A DNA stretch of 34,475 bases, taken from Prevotella sp. DNF00663 (GTDB taxonomy: Bacteria > Bacteroidota > Bacteroidia > Bacteroidales > Bacteroidaceae). The notes under the pieces were generated by a model. It was not told the origin of the DNA. It was given only the letters and a program-made list of their open reading frames with translations, and made no database searches. This document shows positions 9,176 through 17,079 of this stretch, piece after piece. The translations under genes and the position numbers were made by a program. Numbering within the stretch: the stretch's first letter is position 1; each line of letters begins with the position of its first letter. The DNA lies in NCBI RefSeq assembly GCF_001553265.1, contig NZ_KQ960636.1:1-34475 (forward strand), written 5' to 3'.

Positions 9176-9203
9176 TACACTAAGATATTACAATTGAAAT
9201 ATA

Positions 9204-9236
9204 AGGTCGGCTATCTGATAGATAGTCGACTTTTTT
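9204..9236 (+). terminator. Terminator of gap
   Basis: The arms GTCGGCTATC (9206-9215) and GATAGTCGAC (9221-9230) pair around TGATA; TTTTTT follows at 9231-9236. Confidence 0.92.
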
Positions 9237-9246
9237 GTTTGCTTTC

Positions 9247-9277
9247 TTGGATTTGTGGGCGATAAACAGTATATTTG
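9247..9277 (+). promoter_or_regulatory. Promoter of miaA
   Basis: TTG at 9247-9249, a 20-bp spacer and TATATTTG at 9270-9277. It places the transcript start near 9283, which rules out the upstream GTG at 9255 as the miaA start. Confidence 0.75.
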
Positions 9278-9329
9278 CATTTTGAATCAGAGCTCTGTAT
9301 GTTCATTAAATCCAATTCATGGAAAAGAT

Positions 9330-10256
9330 ATGCCCTACAATATGATTACCATACTTGGTCCGACGGCGAGTGGCAAGACTGACTTGGCCGCTAGGTTGGC
9401 TTATGATTTAAATGCAGAGATTATTAGTGCTGATAGTAGGCAGGTATATCGGCGTATGGATATAGGTACAGGTAAGGACTTAGACGACTATACTGTCAAT
9501 GGAAGGGATATTCCTTACCATCTAATAGATATTTGTGAGCCCGGTACCAAGTATAATTTATTCCGCTATCAGGAAGATTTTAGAAAGTCATATCAAAGTA
9601 TTGTGAACCGTGGACGACTACCTATTCTTTGTGGAGGAACTGGATTGTATATTGAGTCTGTATTGAAAGGTTATCAATTATCGCCGGTTCCACAGAATGA
9701 ATATTTGAGAAAATCGTTGGCTGAAAAGACATTGGATGAGCTTGTTCCGATGTTAGAGCAATTGAAGAGACAGACAGGAAGTATTATGCATAATACAACT
9801 GACGTTGATTCTTGCCAACGTGCTATCCGTGCAATAGAAATAGAAACCTACAATGTACAGCATCCTATGGCTAAAAGAGAGATGCCGGGAGTAGACTCTT
9901 TGATAGTAGGTCTTGACATTGAAAGGAATGCTCGAAGAGCAAAAATATCCCATAGACTTAAATCGCGTTTGGAAAATGGAATGGTAGATGAGGTGAAATC
10001 TATCCTTGATAGTGGGGTAGATGCAGATTCTCTTATCTATTATGGATTGGAATATAAGTATGTAACGGAATATATTATAGGAAGATTATCTTATGATGAA
10101 ATGTATCATTTGCTGGAAATTGCCATACATCAATTTGCAAAACGACAAATGACATGGTTCCGTGGTATGGAGCGACGTGGGTTACATATTCATTGGATTG
10201 ACGCATTAAGCCCAATGGAAGATAAGATAAATATAATCAAGAAGTTATGGCAGTAA
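9330..10256 (+). CDS. miaA: tRNA dimethylallyltransferase
   Basis: About 308 residues. It transfers a dimethylallyl group to N6 of A37 in tRNAs reading UNN codons. The P-loop ILGPTASGKT lies near the N-terminus, followed by EIISADSRQVYRRMDIGTGK and LCGGTGLYIES. FAKRQMTWFRGM near the end is the typical C-terminal motif. The frame is open from 9255, but that part precedes the promoter start; 9330 (MPYNM) or 9342 (MITIL) is the real start. The sequence resembles the second MiaA paralogue known in Bacteroides rather than the shorter-loop form; the paralogue assignment is from memory of the family. It overlaps the next gene by 10 bp, implying coupled translation. Confidence 0.92.
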   Translation: MPYNMITILGPTASGKTDLAARLAYDLNAEIISADSRQVYRRMDIGTGKDLDDYTVNGRDIPYHLIDICEPGTKYNLFRYQEDFRKSYQSIVNRGRLPILCGGTGLYIESVLKGYQLSPVPQNEYLRKSLAEKTLDELVPMLEQLKRQTGSIMHNTTDVDSCQRAIRAIEIETYNVQHPMAKREMPGVDSLIVGLDIERNARRAKISHRLKSRLENGMVDEVKSILDSGVDADSLIYYGLEYKYVTEYIIGRLSYDEMYHLLEIAIHQFAKRQMTWFRGMERRGLHIHWIDALSPMEDKINIIKKLWQ

Positions 10257-11185
10257 GTGAAAATAGATGGGGAATACTCTTTTGTCCTAAGCATGAAGGG
10301 TGGAGTACTTCTGCAAAACAATGGAAGAAGATAGAGCGAAGTTTGAATAATCACGGCGTAGAATACGATTTTATACAGAGTGAGAATGCCGGTAGCGTTG
10401 AACGACTCGTCTCTATGATGGTCAATAATGGCTATCGTACTATTGTGATTGTAGGTGGTGATTCGGCTTTGAATGATGCTGTTAACAGCTTGATGCAAGT
10501 AGAAAAGAGGGTGCGCGATACTGTTACATTGGGATTAATACCCAATGGATTGATGAACGACTTTGCTCATTTCTGGGGATTTAAGGAGTCTGATTACGAC
10601 CAAACAATAGAGTGGTTGAAAGCACGACGTGTTAGAAAGATTGATTTAGGATGTATCCGATACACCAATAAACTTGGTGAGAAATGTCATCGGTATTTCT
10701 TAAATTGTGTCAATGTGGGATTGATAGCTGCTATTATGAACCTTCGAAGACAGACACATCATTTGTTTGGTTCGCGTACATTGTCGTTTATATTCTCTTT
10801 TGTGCTGATGATATTCCAACGACTTGATTATAAGATGCATCTTAAAATCAATACCGATGAAGTGAAGCGAAAAGTGATGACTGTGTGTGTGGGTAATTCA
10901 ACGGGGTATGGACAGACTCCCAATGCAGTCCCTTATAATGGCCTGTTAGATATATCTGTAGTCTATCATCCAGAGATGACACAATTATTAGAGGGCTTTT
11001 ATCTCTTTGTTAAAGGTAAGTTCTTAAATCACAAAAGCGTGCATCCTTATCGTGCAAGGGAAATAGAAGTTCTAGAAGCACAGCATGCGATGGTAGGGAT
11101 AGATGGGAGATTGATGAAAACGCCTGTCGGCCCCTTTAGAATCAATGTAGAACAGGAAGTTATTAATTTCCTAATACCGTCTTAA
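10247..11185 (+). CDS. Diacylglycerol/lipid kinase-like protein
   Basis: A 312-residue member of the DAGK catalytic (YegS/DgkB-like) superfamily. Recognition comes from IVIVGGDSALNDAVNSLM (about residues 66-83), equivalent to the nucleotide motif GGDGTLNEV, LGLIPNGLMNDFA (about 97-109, usually GxIPxGTxNDFA) and the final DGRLMKTP(V)G segment. The Gly after GGD is Ser and the GT pair before ND is GL-M, so the nucleotide loop is not canonical. It could phosphorylate a lipid such as diacylglycerol or a sphingoid base, but the substrate cannot be read from sequence. It starts inside the end of miaA and its stop overlaps the stop of the convergent Crp-like gene. Confidence 0.78.
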   Translation: MAVSENRWGILFCPKHEGWSTSAKQWKKIERSLNNHGVEYDFIQSENAGSVERLVSMMVNNGYRTIVIVGGDSALNDAVNSLMQVEKRVRDTVTLGLIPNGLMNDFAHFWGFKESDYDQTIEWLKARRVRKIDLGCIRYTNKLGEKCHRYFLNCVNVGLIAAIMNLRRQTHHLFGSRTLSFIFSFVLMIFQRLDYKMHLKINTDEVKRKVMTVCVGNSTGYGQTPNAVPYNGLLDISVVYHPEMTQLLEGFYLFVKGKFLNHKSVHPYRAREIEVLEAQHAMVGIDGRLMKTPVGPFRINVEQEVINFLIPS

Positions 11186-11886
11186 CCCATCTTTGAAATT
11201 TTGACAAGCTCATCGTAATTGATGAGTTTTATCTTCTTGCCATCAATGGCAACGAGCTTTTCATCGGCAAAGGTTGAAAGTGTTCGAATGGCATTGCTTG
11301 TTGTCATATTAGAGATATTGGCCAAATCTTCTCGGCTCATATAGATGCTAAGAGTAAATCCATCCTCTTCCAACCCATAACTTTCTTGCAGGAATATCAA
11401 TGCTTCGGCAAGTCTACCTCGAATATGTTTTTGGGTGAGATTGACGGTACGGTCGTCTGAGCAACCTAACTCCACGGCAAGTTTTTGAATAAAGAAAAAA
11501 CTGATGTGATGATTGTCTTGCATCAGCTTGATGATTACATCCATGGGAAAGAAAGCTACTGTGGTGGTCTCAAAAGCCATTGCAGCCGTCTTGTATTCTT
11601 CTTTGGCAAAGTAAGCTCGGTAACCAAAGAACTCCATAGGCTTAAAAACGCGTAGAATTTGGTTGCGTCCACCGATGCCAACCTTATATACCTTGACTTT
11701 CCCATGTATCAGACACATTATTTGTGTAGGTCCATCTTGGTCTTTATATATTAATTCGTTTTTCTTAAACTTACGGATTTCAATGTTGTCAGACAGTATG
11801 ATGCGTTGTTTGTCTGTCAATTCTTTCCATAAATTAGAAATCGCTTTGACAACTTCTTCTTTGTTGATCTCACCTTTCAAAGCCAT
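11182..11886 (-). CDS. Crp/Fnr-family transcription regulator
   Basis: A 234-residue regulator: an N-terminal cyclic-nucleotide-binding-like beta roll (about residues 20-135, with FKKNELIYKDQDGPTQIMCLIHGKVKVYK), a dimerisation helix, and a C-terminal winged helix (about 150-232). MSREDLANISNMTTSNAIRTLSTF is the recognition region. No Cys cluster for an FeS centre is present, so it is not a classical Fnr, and the usual cAMP-contact residues are not evident. The effector is unknown. It is divergent from the glycogen operon, with a palindrome in the shared spacer, so it may control that operon and itself. The stop shares bases with the stop of the DAGK-like gene. Confidence 0.88.
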   Translation of the reverse strand: MALKGEINKEEVVKAISNLWKELTDKQRIILSDNIEIRKFKKNELIYKDQDGPTQIMCLIHGKVKVYKVGIGGRNQILRVFKPMEFFGYRAYFAKEEYKTAAMAFETTTVAFFPMDVIIKLMQDNHHISFFFIQKLAVELGCSDDRTVNLTQKHIRGRLAEALIFLQESYGLEEDGFTLSIYMSREDLANISNMTTSNAIRTLSTFADEKLVAIDGKKIKLINYDELVKISKMG

Positions 11887-11951
11887 AGTTTACCTTCCTC
11901 TTTTTATTAATTGGGTATGGTAGGATGTTTTTAAATAGTTCCAACTATGTG

Positions 11952-11959
11952 CAAAATTA
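11952..11959 (-). promoter_or_regulatory. -7 element of the Crp/Fnr gene
   Basis: On the minus strand TAATTTTG matches TAnnTTTG, about 65 bp before the ATG at 11886. The -33 box is weak. Confidence 0.55.
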
Positions 11960-12010
11960 ACAAAAATGTTTGAAAATAAGTTTCCTTGTAGGAAAAATAT
12001 AAGTGTCTAC

Positions 12011-12025
12011 TTGAAATGATTTCAA
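12011..12025. promoter_or_regulatory. 15-bp palindrome, candidate operator
   Basis: TTGAAATGATTTCAA is perfectly symmetric around its central G. It lies between the divergent promoters, 25 bp upstream of the -33 box of the glycogen operon. A second short palindrome, TTTCC-TTGTA-GGAAA, lies at 11981-11995. The Crp/Fnr-like protein is the obvious candidate ligand (inferred). Confidence 0.4.
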
Positions 12026-12050
12026 ATTTCAATAAAAACGCTTCTTTTAT

Positions 12051-12081
12051 TTTGTATTACCGCAAGAAATGTTTAACTTTG
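12051..12081 (+). promoter_or_regulatory. Promoter of the glycogen/alpha-glucan operon
   Basis: TTTG at 12051-12054, a 19-bp spacer and TAACTTTG at 12074-12081. The resulting 5' leader is about 80 nt. The rest of the 282-bp divergent spacer holds only the palindromes and the regulator's promoter. Confidence 0.78.
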
Positions 12082-12168
12082 AAGTCATGACAAGTGCTTT
12101 ATGTCGTAACGGGAGGCTCTTGTTGTTGAAAATAATTATCGAAATATTTAAAACCTTAATACGGAACT

Positions 12169-14115
12169 ATGAGTTATTTACGATTTGAAAAGGCATTGAT
12201 GACTAATTTGGAAGAATCTTTGCCACGAGAATTACTCCGTACGAATCGTTCAGGAGCTTATTCCTGCTCTACGATAGTGGATTGTAATACTCGAAAATAT
12301 CATGGCTTACTTGTTATTCCGGTTCCAGAGTTGGATGATGAAAATCATGTTCTACTTTCTTCGATGGATGTGACGGTTATCCAACATGGTGCAGAATTTA
12401 ATCTTGGACTGCATAAGTATCAAGGCAATAATTATAGTCCATTGGGTCATAAGTACATCCGTGAGTTTGATTGTGGTAAGGTTCCCACCATAATATATAG
12501 GGTTGGAGGAGTCATTCTGAAAAAAGAAGTGGTTTTCCAGCACTATGAGAACCGAATATTAATACGTTACACGCTGGTAGATGCACATTCTGCTACAACG
12601 TTAAGATTCCGTCCTTTCTTGGCATTCCGCAGTGTTCGACAGTTTACTCATGAGAACTCAAATGTGAATAGAGATTACCAACAGGTAGAAGATGGAATCA
12701 AAACATGCATGTATGCGGGCTATCCCGATTTGTATATGCAGTTTAGTAAAAAGAATGAATTTATCTTCCAACCCGATTGGTACCGTGGTGTTGAATATCC
12801 AAAGGAGCAAGAACGTGGATATGCTTCAAATGAAGACCTCTATGTTCCCGGTTATTTTGAGATGAATATCAAGAAAGGGGAGAGTGTCGTCTTTGCTGCA
12901 TCTACTTCTGAATCGAAGACAAAAACGTTGAAGAAGCTCTTTGAGACAGAGGTGGAAGAGCGCAGTCCGCGAGATAATTTCTTCCATTGTTTAGTCAATG
13001 CTGCCCATCAATTTCATATTCGTAAGCCCAATGACGACCGCTATATTCTTGCCGGTTATCCTTGGTTTAAATGCCGTGCTCGTGATACATTTATTTCATT
13101 ACCGGGTCTGACGCTCTCTATCGAAGAGCAAGACTACTTTGAGTTGGTTATGAAAACTGCGGAAAAGGGATTGAGAGAGTTTATGGTTGGTAAACCGCTT
13201 ACAGTAAATATCTATGAAATGGAGCAACCTGACGTACCTCTGTGGGCCGTTTGGTGCATACAACAGTATGCTAAGGAAGTAGGTAATGAGGCATGTCTTC
13301 GTCGTTATGGTTCCTTCCTAAAGGCTATCATCCAGTTTATTGAAGGTAACAAACATCCCAATTTGCATCTTGATGAGAATGGACTGCTTCGTACGGATGG
13401 TAAAGAAAAGCCGGTCACTTGGATGAATTCAGTGGCTAATGGGAGCCCCGTTGTACCTCGTACAGGCTATATAGTAGAGTTTAATGCGTTATGGTATAAT
13501 GCTCTATGTTTCGCAGTTTCCTTGGCTGAACTAGATAATAATGCCAAGTCGGTAGCTTGTCTTCAGGCTTTGGCAGAGCGTTGTAAAGAGTCGTTTGTTA
13601 ACGTATTCTACAATGAATATGGCTATCTGTTCGACTATGTAGATGATAATACTGTAGATTGGAGTGTCCGTCCCAATATGATTTTTGCCGTAGCTCTAGA
13701 TTATTCACCGCTTGATTTGGTTCAGAAGAAGAGCGTTTTGGATATTTGTACACGTGAACTTTTAACGCCGAAGGGCTTGCGTTCGCTCTCTCCCAAGAGC
13801 GGAGGATACAACCCAATGTACGTAGGACCGCAGAGTCAGCGTGACTATGCATATCATCAAGGCACTGCATGGCCATGGTTGGTAGGCTTTTATATGGAGG
13901 CATGTCTTCGCCTTTATAAGCGCACTCGCCTTAGTTTTATTGAACGTCAGATGGTGGGGTACGAGGATGAGATGCTTTATCACTGCCTTGGTACAATCCC
14001 TGAACTCTTCGATGGTAATCCTCCGTTCCATGGACGTGGTGCTATTTCGTTTGCCATGAACGTGGCTGAGATTCTGCGAACATTGGAATTGTTGGAAAAA
14101 TATAACTTTAAATAA
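12169..14115 (+). CDS. Glycogen debranching enzyme (amylo-1,6-glucosidase type, GH133)
   Basis: A 648-residue intracellular protein without signal peptide. The N-terminal GDE_N beta-sandwich (about 1-260) contains ELLRTNRSGAYSCSTIVDCNTRKYHGLLV. The C-terminal (alpha/alpha)6 GDE_C barrel (about 280-645) carries ILAGYPWF plus ARDTFISLPGL, PDVPLW and RPNMIFAVAL. These motifs mark the archaeal/bacterial GDE-type debranching family that hydrolyses alpha-1,6 branch points. Just before ARDTFISLPGL, KCR occupies the space where many members have G; its effect is unclear. First gene of a three-gene operon (spacings 18 and 44 bp). Confidence 0.92.
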   Translation: MSYLRFEKALMTNLEESLPRELLRTNRSGAYSCSTIVDCNTRKYHGLLVIPVPELDDENHVLLSSMDVTVIQHGAEFNLGLHKYQGNNYSPLGHKYIREFDCGKVPTIIYRVGGVILKKEVVFQHYENRILIRYTLVDAHSATTLRFRPFLAFRSVRQFTHENSNVNRDYQQVEDGIKTCMYAGYPDLYMQFSKKNEFIFQPDWYRGVEYPKEQERGYASNEDLYVPGYFEMNIKKGESVVFAASTSESKTKTLKKLFETEVEERSPRDNFFHCLVNAAHQFHIRKPNDDRYILAGYPWFKCRARDTFISLPGLTLSIEEQDYFELVMKTAEKGLREFMVGKPLTVNIYEMEQPDVPLWAVWCIQQYAKEVGNEACLRRYGSFLKAIIQFIEGNKHPNLHLDENGLLRTDGKEKPVTWMNSVANGSPVVPRTGYIVEFNALWYNALCFAVSLAELDNNAKSVACLQALAERCKESFVNVFYNEYGYLFDYVDDNTVDWSVRPNMIFAVALDYSPLDLVQKKSVLDICTRELLTPKGLRSLSPKSGGYNPMYVGPQSQRDYAYHQGTAWPWLVGFYMEACLRLYKRTRLSFIERQMVGYEDEMLYHCLGTIPELFDGNPPFHGRGAISFAMNVAEILRTLELLEKYNFK

Positions 14116-14133
14116 GAATAGGAGGAGAATGCT

Positions 14134-15402
14134 ATGAAAGTATTAATGTTTGGATGGGAGTATCCTCCTCACGTTTATGGTGGATTGGCAACGGCCAACT
14201 TCGGTATTTCCGAAGGACTCCATGCGCAAGGAGATATAGAGACCACACTCTGTTTACCGAAGCCTTGGGGTGATGAAGACCATACTTATGCGAATATTGT
14301 AGCCATGAACTGTGTACCGGTAGCATGGCGCGACGTGGATTATGATTATGTAAAGAGTCGGGTAGGGAATGTGATGAACCCTGATATGTATTTCAAAATG
14401 CGCGACCATCTCTATGCCGATTTCAACTATTTATATCTCAATGATTTAGGATGTATAGAGTTTGCAGGTGGGTATCCGGCTAATCTTCATGATGAGATTA
14501 ATAACTACTCCATCATAGCGGGGGTTGTAGCTCGTACCGTTGAGTTTGATATTATACACGCTCATGACTGGCTTACTTATCCGGCGGGAATTCATGCGAA
14601 GAAAGTAAGTGGCAAACCTCTGTGCATACATGTGCATGCTACCGACTTCGACCGTAGCCGTGGAAAAGTTAATCCGACAGTCTATGGAATCGAGAAAGAC
14701 GGAATGGACAATGCTGATTGCATCATGTGCGTGTCTGAATTAACTCGTCAAACAGTCATACACCAGTATCATCAAGATCCACGTAAGGTATTTACAGTAC
14801 ATAATGCCGTTTATCCTTTGAGTCCGGAGAATGATGCCATCCCTCGTCCTGACCATAAAGGAGGCGAGAAAGTGGTCACTTTCTTAGGCCGATTAACCAT
14901 GCAAAAAGGGCCGGAATACTTCGTTGAGGCTGCTAATATGGTGCTTCATCGTAGTCGGAAGATTCGTTTCTGTATGGCCGGTTCGGGTGATATGATGGAT
15001 CAGATGATTTATTTGGCAGCAGAGCGAGGGATCTCTGACCGTTTTCATTTCCCCGGATTTATGCGCGGAAAGCAGGTTTACGAGTGTCTTAAGAATAGCG
15101 ATGTATATGTCATGCCGTCTGTCAGTGAGCCTTTTGGTATCTCTCCTTTGGAGGCAATGCAGTGTGGAACACCTACTATCATCTCTAAACAGAGCGGTTG
15201 TGCCGAGATATTGACCAACTGTATCAAGGTCGATTATTGGGATATCCATGCACTTGCCGACTCTATTTACAGCATATGTACGAATGAAAGTCTGTTCAAT
15301 TATCTGAAAGAAGAAGGCAAACGAGAAGTTGACCAAATCACATGGGAGCGTGTAGGAGCTTGGATTCGCGAACTCTATATGCGTACTTTGGGGTGGAAAT
15401 AG
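14134..15402 (+). CDS. Glycosyltransferase (GT4/GT5-like), probable glycogen synthase role
   Basis: A 422-residue GT-B fold enzyme. The start MKVLMFGWEYPPHVYGGLA is the glycogen-synthase-like N-domain with its glycine loop. IIHAHDWLTYPAG is typical of glycogen synthases. FLGRLTMQKGPEYFVEA begins the nucleotide-sugar domain, and SEPFGISPLEAMQCGTP is the EX7E motif. Its place between a debranching enzyme and a GH57 enzyme suggests that it elongates storage alpha-glucan from a nucleotide-glucose, although GT4 trehalose or sucrose-type activity remains possible. A strong Shine-Dalgarno-like GGAGGAG (14121-14127) precedes the start, unusual in this phylum. Confidence 0.85.
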   Translation: MKVLMFGWEYPPHVYGGLATANFGISEGLHAQGDIETTLCLPKPWGDEDHTYANIVAMNCVPVAWRDVDYDYVKSRVGNVMNPDMYFKMRDHLYADFNYLYLNDLGCIEFAGGYPANLHDEINNYSIIAGVVARTVEFDIIHAHDWLTYPAGIHAKKVSGKPLCIHVHATDFDRSRGKVNPTVYGIEKDGMDNADCIMCVSELTRQTVIHQYHQDPRKVFTVHNAVYPLSPENDAIPRPDHKGGEKVVTFLGRLTMQKGPEYFVEAANMVLHRSRKIRFCMAGSGDMMDQMIYLAAERGISDRFHFPGFMRGKQVYECLKNSDVYVMPSVSEPFGISPLEAMQCGTPTIISKQSGCAEILTNCIKVDYWDIHALADSIYSICTNESLFNYLKEEGKREVDQITWERVGAWIRELYMRTLGWK

Positions 15403-15446
15403 CGTCTGTCAATTTATATAGTTAAATATTTAAACGACCATAGATC

Positions 15447-16853
15447 ATGAAAACAATATGTTTATATTTTGAAATACATCAGATTATTCATCTGAAACGT
15501 TATCGTTTTTTCGATATAGGAACAGATCATTATTACTATGATGATTTCGAGAACGAGCGTACCATCAATGATTTTACTGAGCGTTGTTATATGCCGGCAT
15601 TGGATACTTTGCTCAGTATGATAAAGGAGAATGAAGGCAATTTTAAAGTGACGTTCTCGCTATCCGGTGTTGGAATGGAGCAATTGGAGATGCATGCCCC
15701 ACAAGTTTTGGCCAAATTGCAAGAACTGAATGAGACCGGTTGTGTGGAGTTTTTGGCCGAACCTTATTCTCATGGGCTTTCTTCTCTAGTCAACGAAGAG
15801 TGTTTTGCCACCGACGTAAAGCGCCAATGCGAAAAAATCAAGGAATATTTTGGAAAGTATCCTACCGTCCTTCGTAACTCTTCTTTGATTTATAGTGATG
15901 ATATTGGAGTCCAAGCTGCCGGTATGGGCTTTAAAGGTATGATTACGGAAGGAGCTAAACATGTGCTGGGTTGGAAATCTCCGCACTATGTATATAACTG
16001 TGCTTTGAATCGTAACTTGAAGTTGTTGCTTCGTGATTATCAACTCAGCGATGATATCGCATTGCGGTTTAGTGATACCGGTTGGGATGGTTATCCTCTC
16101 TTTGCAGATGTGTATATGAACAAGATTGCTGCTCTTCCGGCTGAAGAACAGAATGTTAACATCTTCATGGAGCTCTCTGCCCTTGGTATTTCACAGCCGC
16201 TTTCCAGCAATATTCTTGAATTCTTTAAGGCTTTACCAGCTTGTGCTAAGGAACGGAATATAACATTCTCTACTCCGAGTGAAGTATTCAAACAGACGAA
16301 GAGTGTTGGTGCGCTTGATGTTCCCGATACATTGAGTTGGGTAGATGAGGAACGTGACGTCAGTCCATGGCTTGGTAATCCCATGCAGCGTGAGGCTTTC
16401 AACAAACTTTATAGTGTTGCCGACCGTGTACGCATAGCCAACGACCCGCGTATAAATCAAGATTGGGATTATCTACAGGCTAGCAATAACTTCCGCTTTA
16501 TGACCACCAAGCCAAGCAATGTGGGACTAGATCGCGGTATTTATACCAGTCCGTTCGATGCGTTTACGAACTATATGAACATCCTCGGCGACTTTATCAG
16601 CCGTGTTAATAGGCTTTATCCCGAAGAAATAGACAATGATGAGTTGAATAGTCTGCTTACGGCAATCAACAATCAGGGCGAAGAAATCGAGATGAAAGAA
16701 AAGGAAATCATCCGTCTGCAAGCCAAGGTTGAGAAGATGGAGAAAGCCGAAGCTGCTCGTCGTGAGAAACAATCAGCTTCTAAAAAGAAGACGACCACTA
16801 CTCGAAAGAAGGCTGTCAAGGCTGCTCCTACAAAGAAAGAGGAGGCTAAGTAA
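15447..16853 (+). CDS. GH57 alpha-glucan hydrolase/transferase with a basic C-terminal tail
   Basis: A 468-residue cytoplasmic member of glycoside hydrolase family 57. The family regions can be followed: FEIHQ (8-12), GCVEFLAEPYSHG (about 98-110), GFKGMITEG with the probable catalytic Glu, and RFSDTGWDGYPLFADVY with the probable catalytic Asp. Residues about 1-385 make the catalytic part. Residues about 405-440 are a heptad-like coiled coil (EIEMKEKEIIRLQAKVEKMEK). The last ~25 residues are Lys/Ala/Thr-rich, like histone H1 tails (KKKTTTTRKKAVKAAPTKK). Activity could be alpha-amylase or 4-alpha-glucanotransferase; the operon points to glycogen. It is the last gene before a large palindromic terminator. 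Confidence 0.88.
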   Translation: MKTICLYFEIHQIIHLKRYRFFDIGTDHYYYDDFENERTINDFTERCYMPALDTLLSMIKENEGNFKVTFSLSGVGMEQLEMHAPQVLAKLQELNETGCVEFLAEPYSHGLSSLVNEECFATDVKRQCEKIKEYFGKYPTVLRNSSLIYSDDIGVQAAGMGFKGMITEGAKHVLGWKSPHYVYNCALNRNLKLLLRDYQLSDDIALRFSDTGWDGYPLFADVYMNKIAALPAEEQNVNIFMELSALGISQPLSSNILEFFKALPACAKERNITFSTPSEVFKQTKSVGALDVPDTLSWVDEERDVSPWLGNPMQREAFNKLYSVADRVRIANDPRINQDWDYLQASNNFRFMTTKPSNVGLDRGIYTSPFDAFTNYMNILGDFISRVNRLYPEEIDNDELNSLLTAINNQGEEIEMKEKEIIRLQAKVEKMEKAEAARREKQSASKKKTTTTRKKAVKAAPTKKEEAK

Positions 16854-16914
16854 CTTTATCTAGTATATCTAAGGCATTTGTTTGGTATACCATTAGTGGT
16901 TTTATTATATTATT

Positions 16915-16949
16915 GCAAAGGCTCCGCAGCATTGCTGCGGAGCCTTTGC
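16915..16949. terminator. Perfect 35-bp palindrome, probable bidirectional terminator
   Basis: GCAAAGGCTCCGCAGCA, a single T and TGCTGCGGAGCCTTTGC form 17-bp perfect arms. It lies between the convergent GH57 and uvrA genes. The T tract after it is short on both strands (TGTTTT on plus), so termination efficiency is uncertain, but the stem is very stable. It is also the first part of repeat copy C. Confidence 0.75.
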
Positions 16950-16998
16950 TGTTTTACTGAACTGCTGAGTCAGCATTGCTGTTATGTTCTTGCAGCAA
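16915..16998. repeat. GCAGCA/TGCTG dispersed repeat, copy C
   Basis: It contains CCGCAGCATTGCTG, GCTG, TTTTACTGA, GCTGAGTCAGCATTGCTG and CTTGCAGCAA in the same general order as the other copies, with an enlarged left palindrome. The remaining spacer to uvrA (16999-17079) contains a small CCATG/CATGG hairpin and nothing else recognised. Confidence 0.62.
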
Positions 16999-17079
16999 CT
17001 CAAGACTATTCTAAGCCATGCTAAACATGGTGTTTGGGTGAGCACAGATGTGCCATACTTGAGGTGTTGTGGTCTGTTT

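Noticed and set aside
9255..9329. GTG-initiated extension of miaA (25 residues)
   Set aside because: It begins before the predicted transcript start (about 9283) and adds residues not found before the P-loop in the family.
14129..14137. Minimal ATG-CTA-TGA frame overlapping the glycosyltransferase start
   Set aside because: Two codons arise easily by chance; the GGAGGAG upstream fits the real start.
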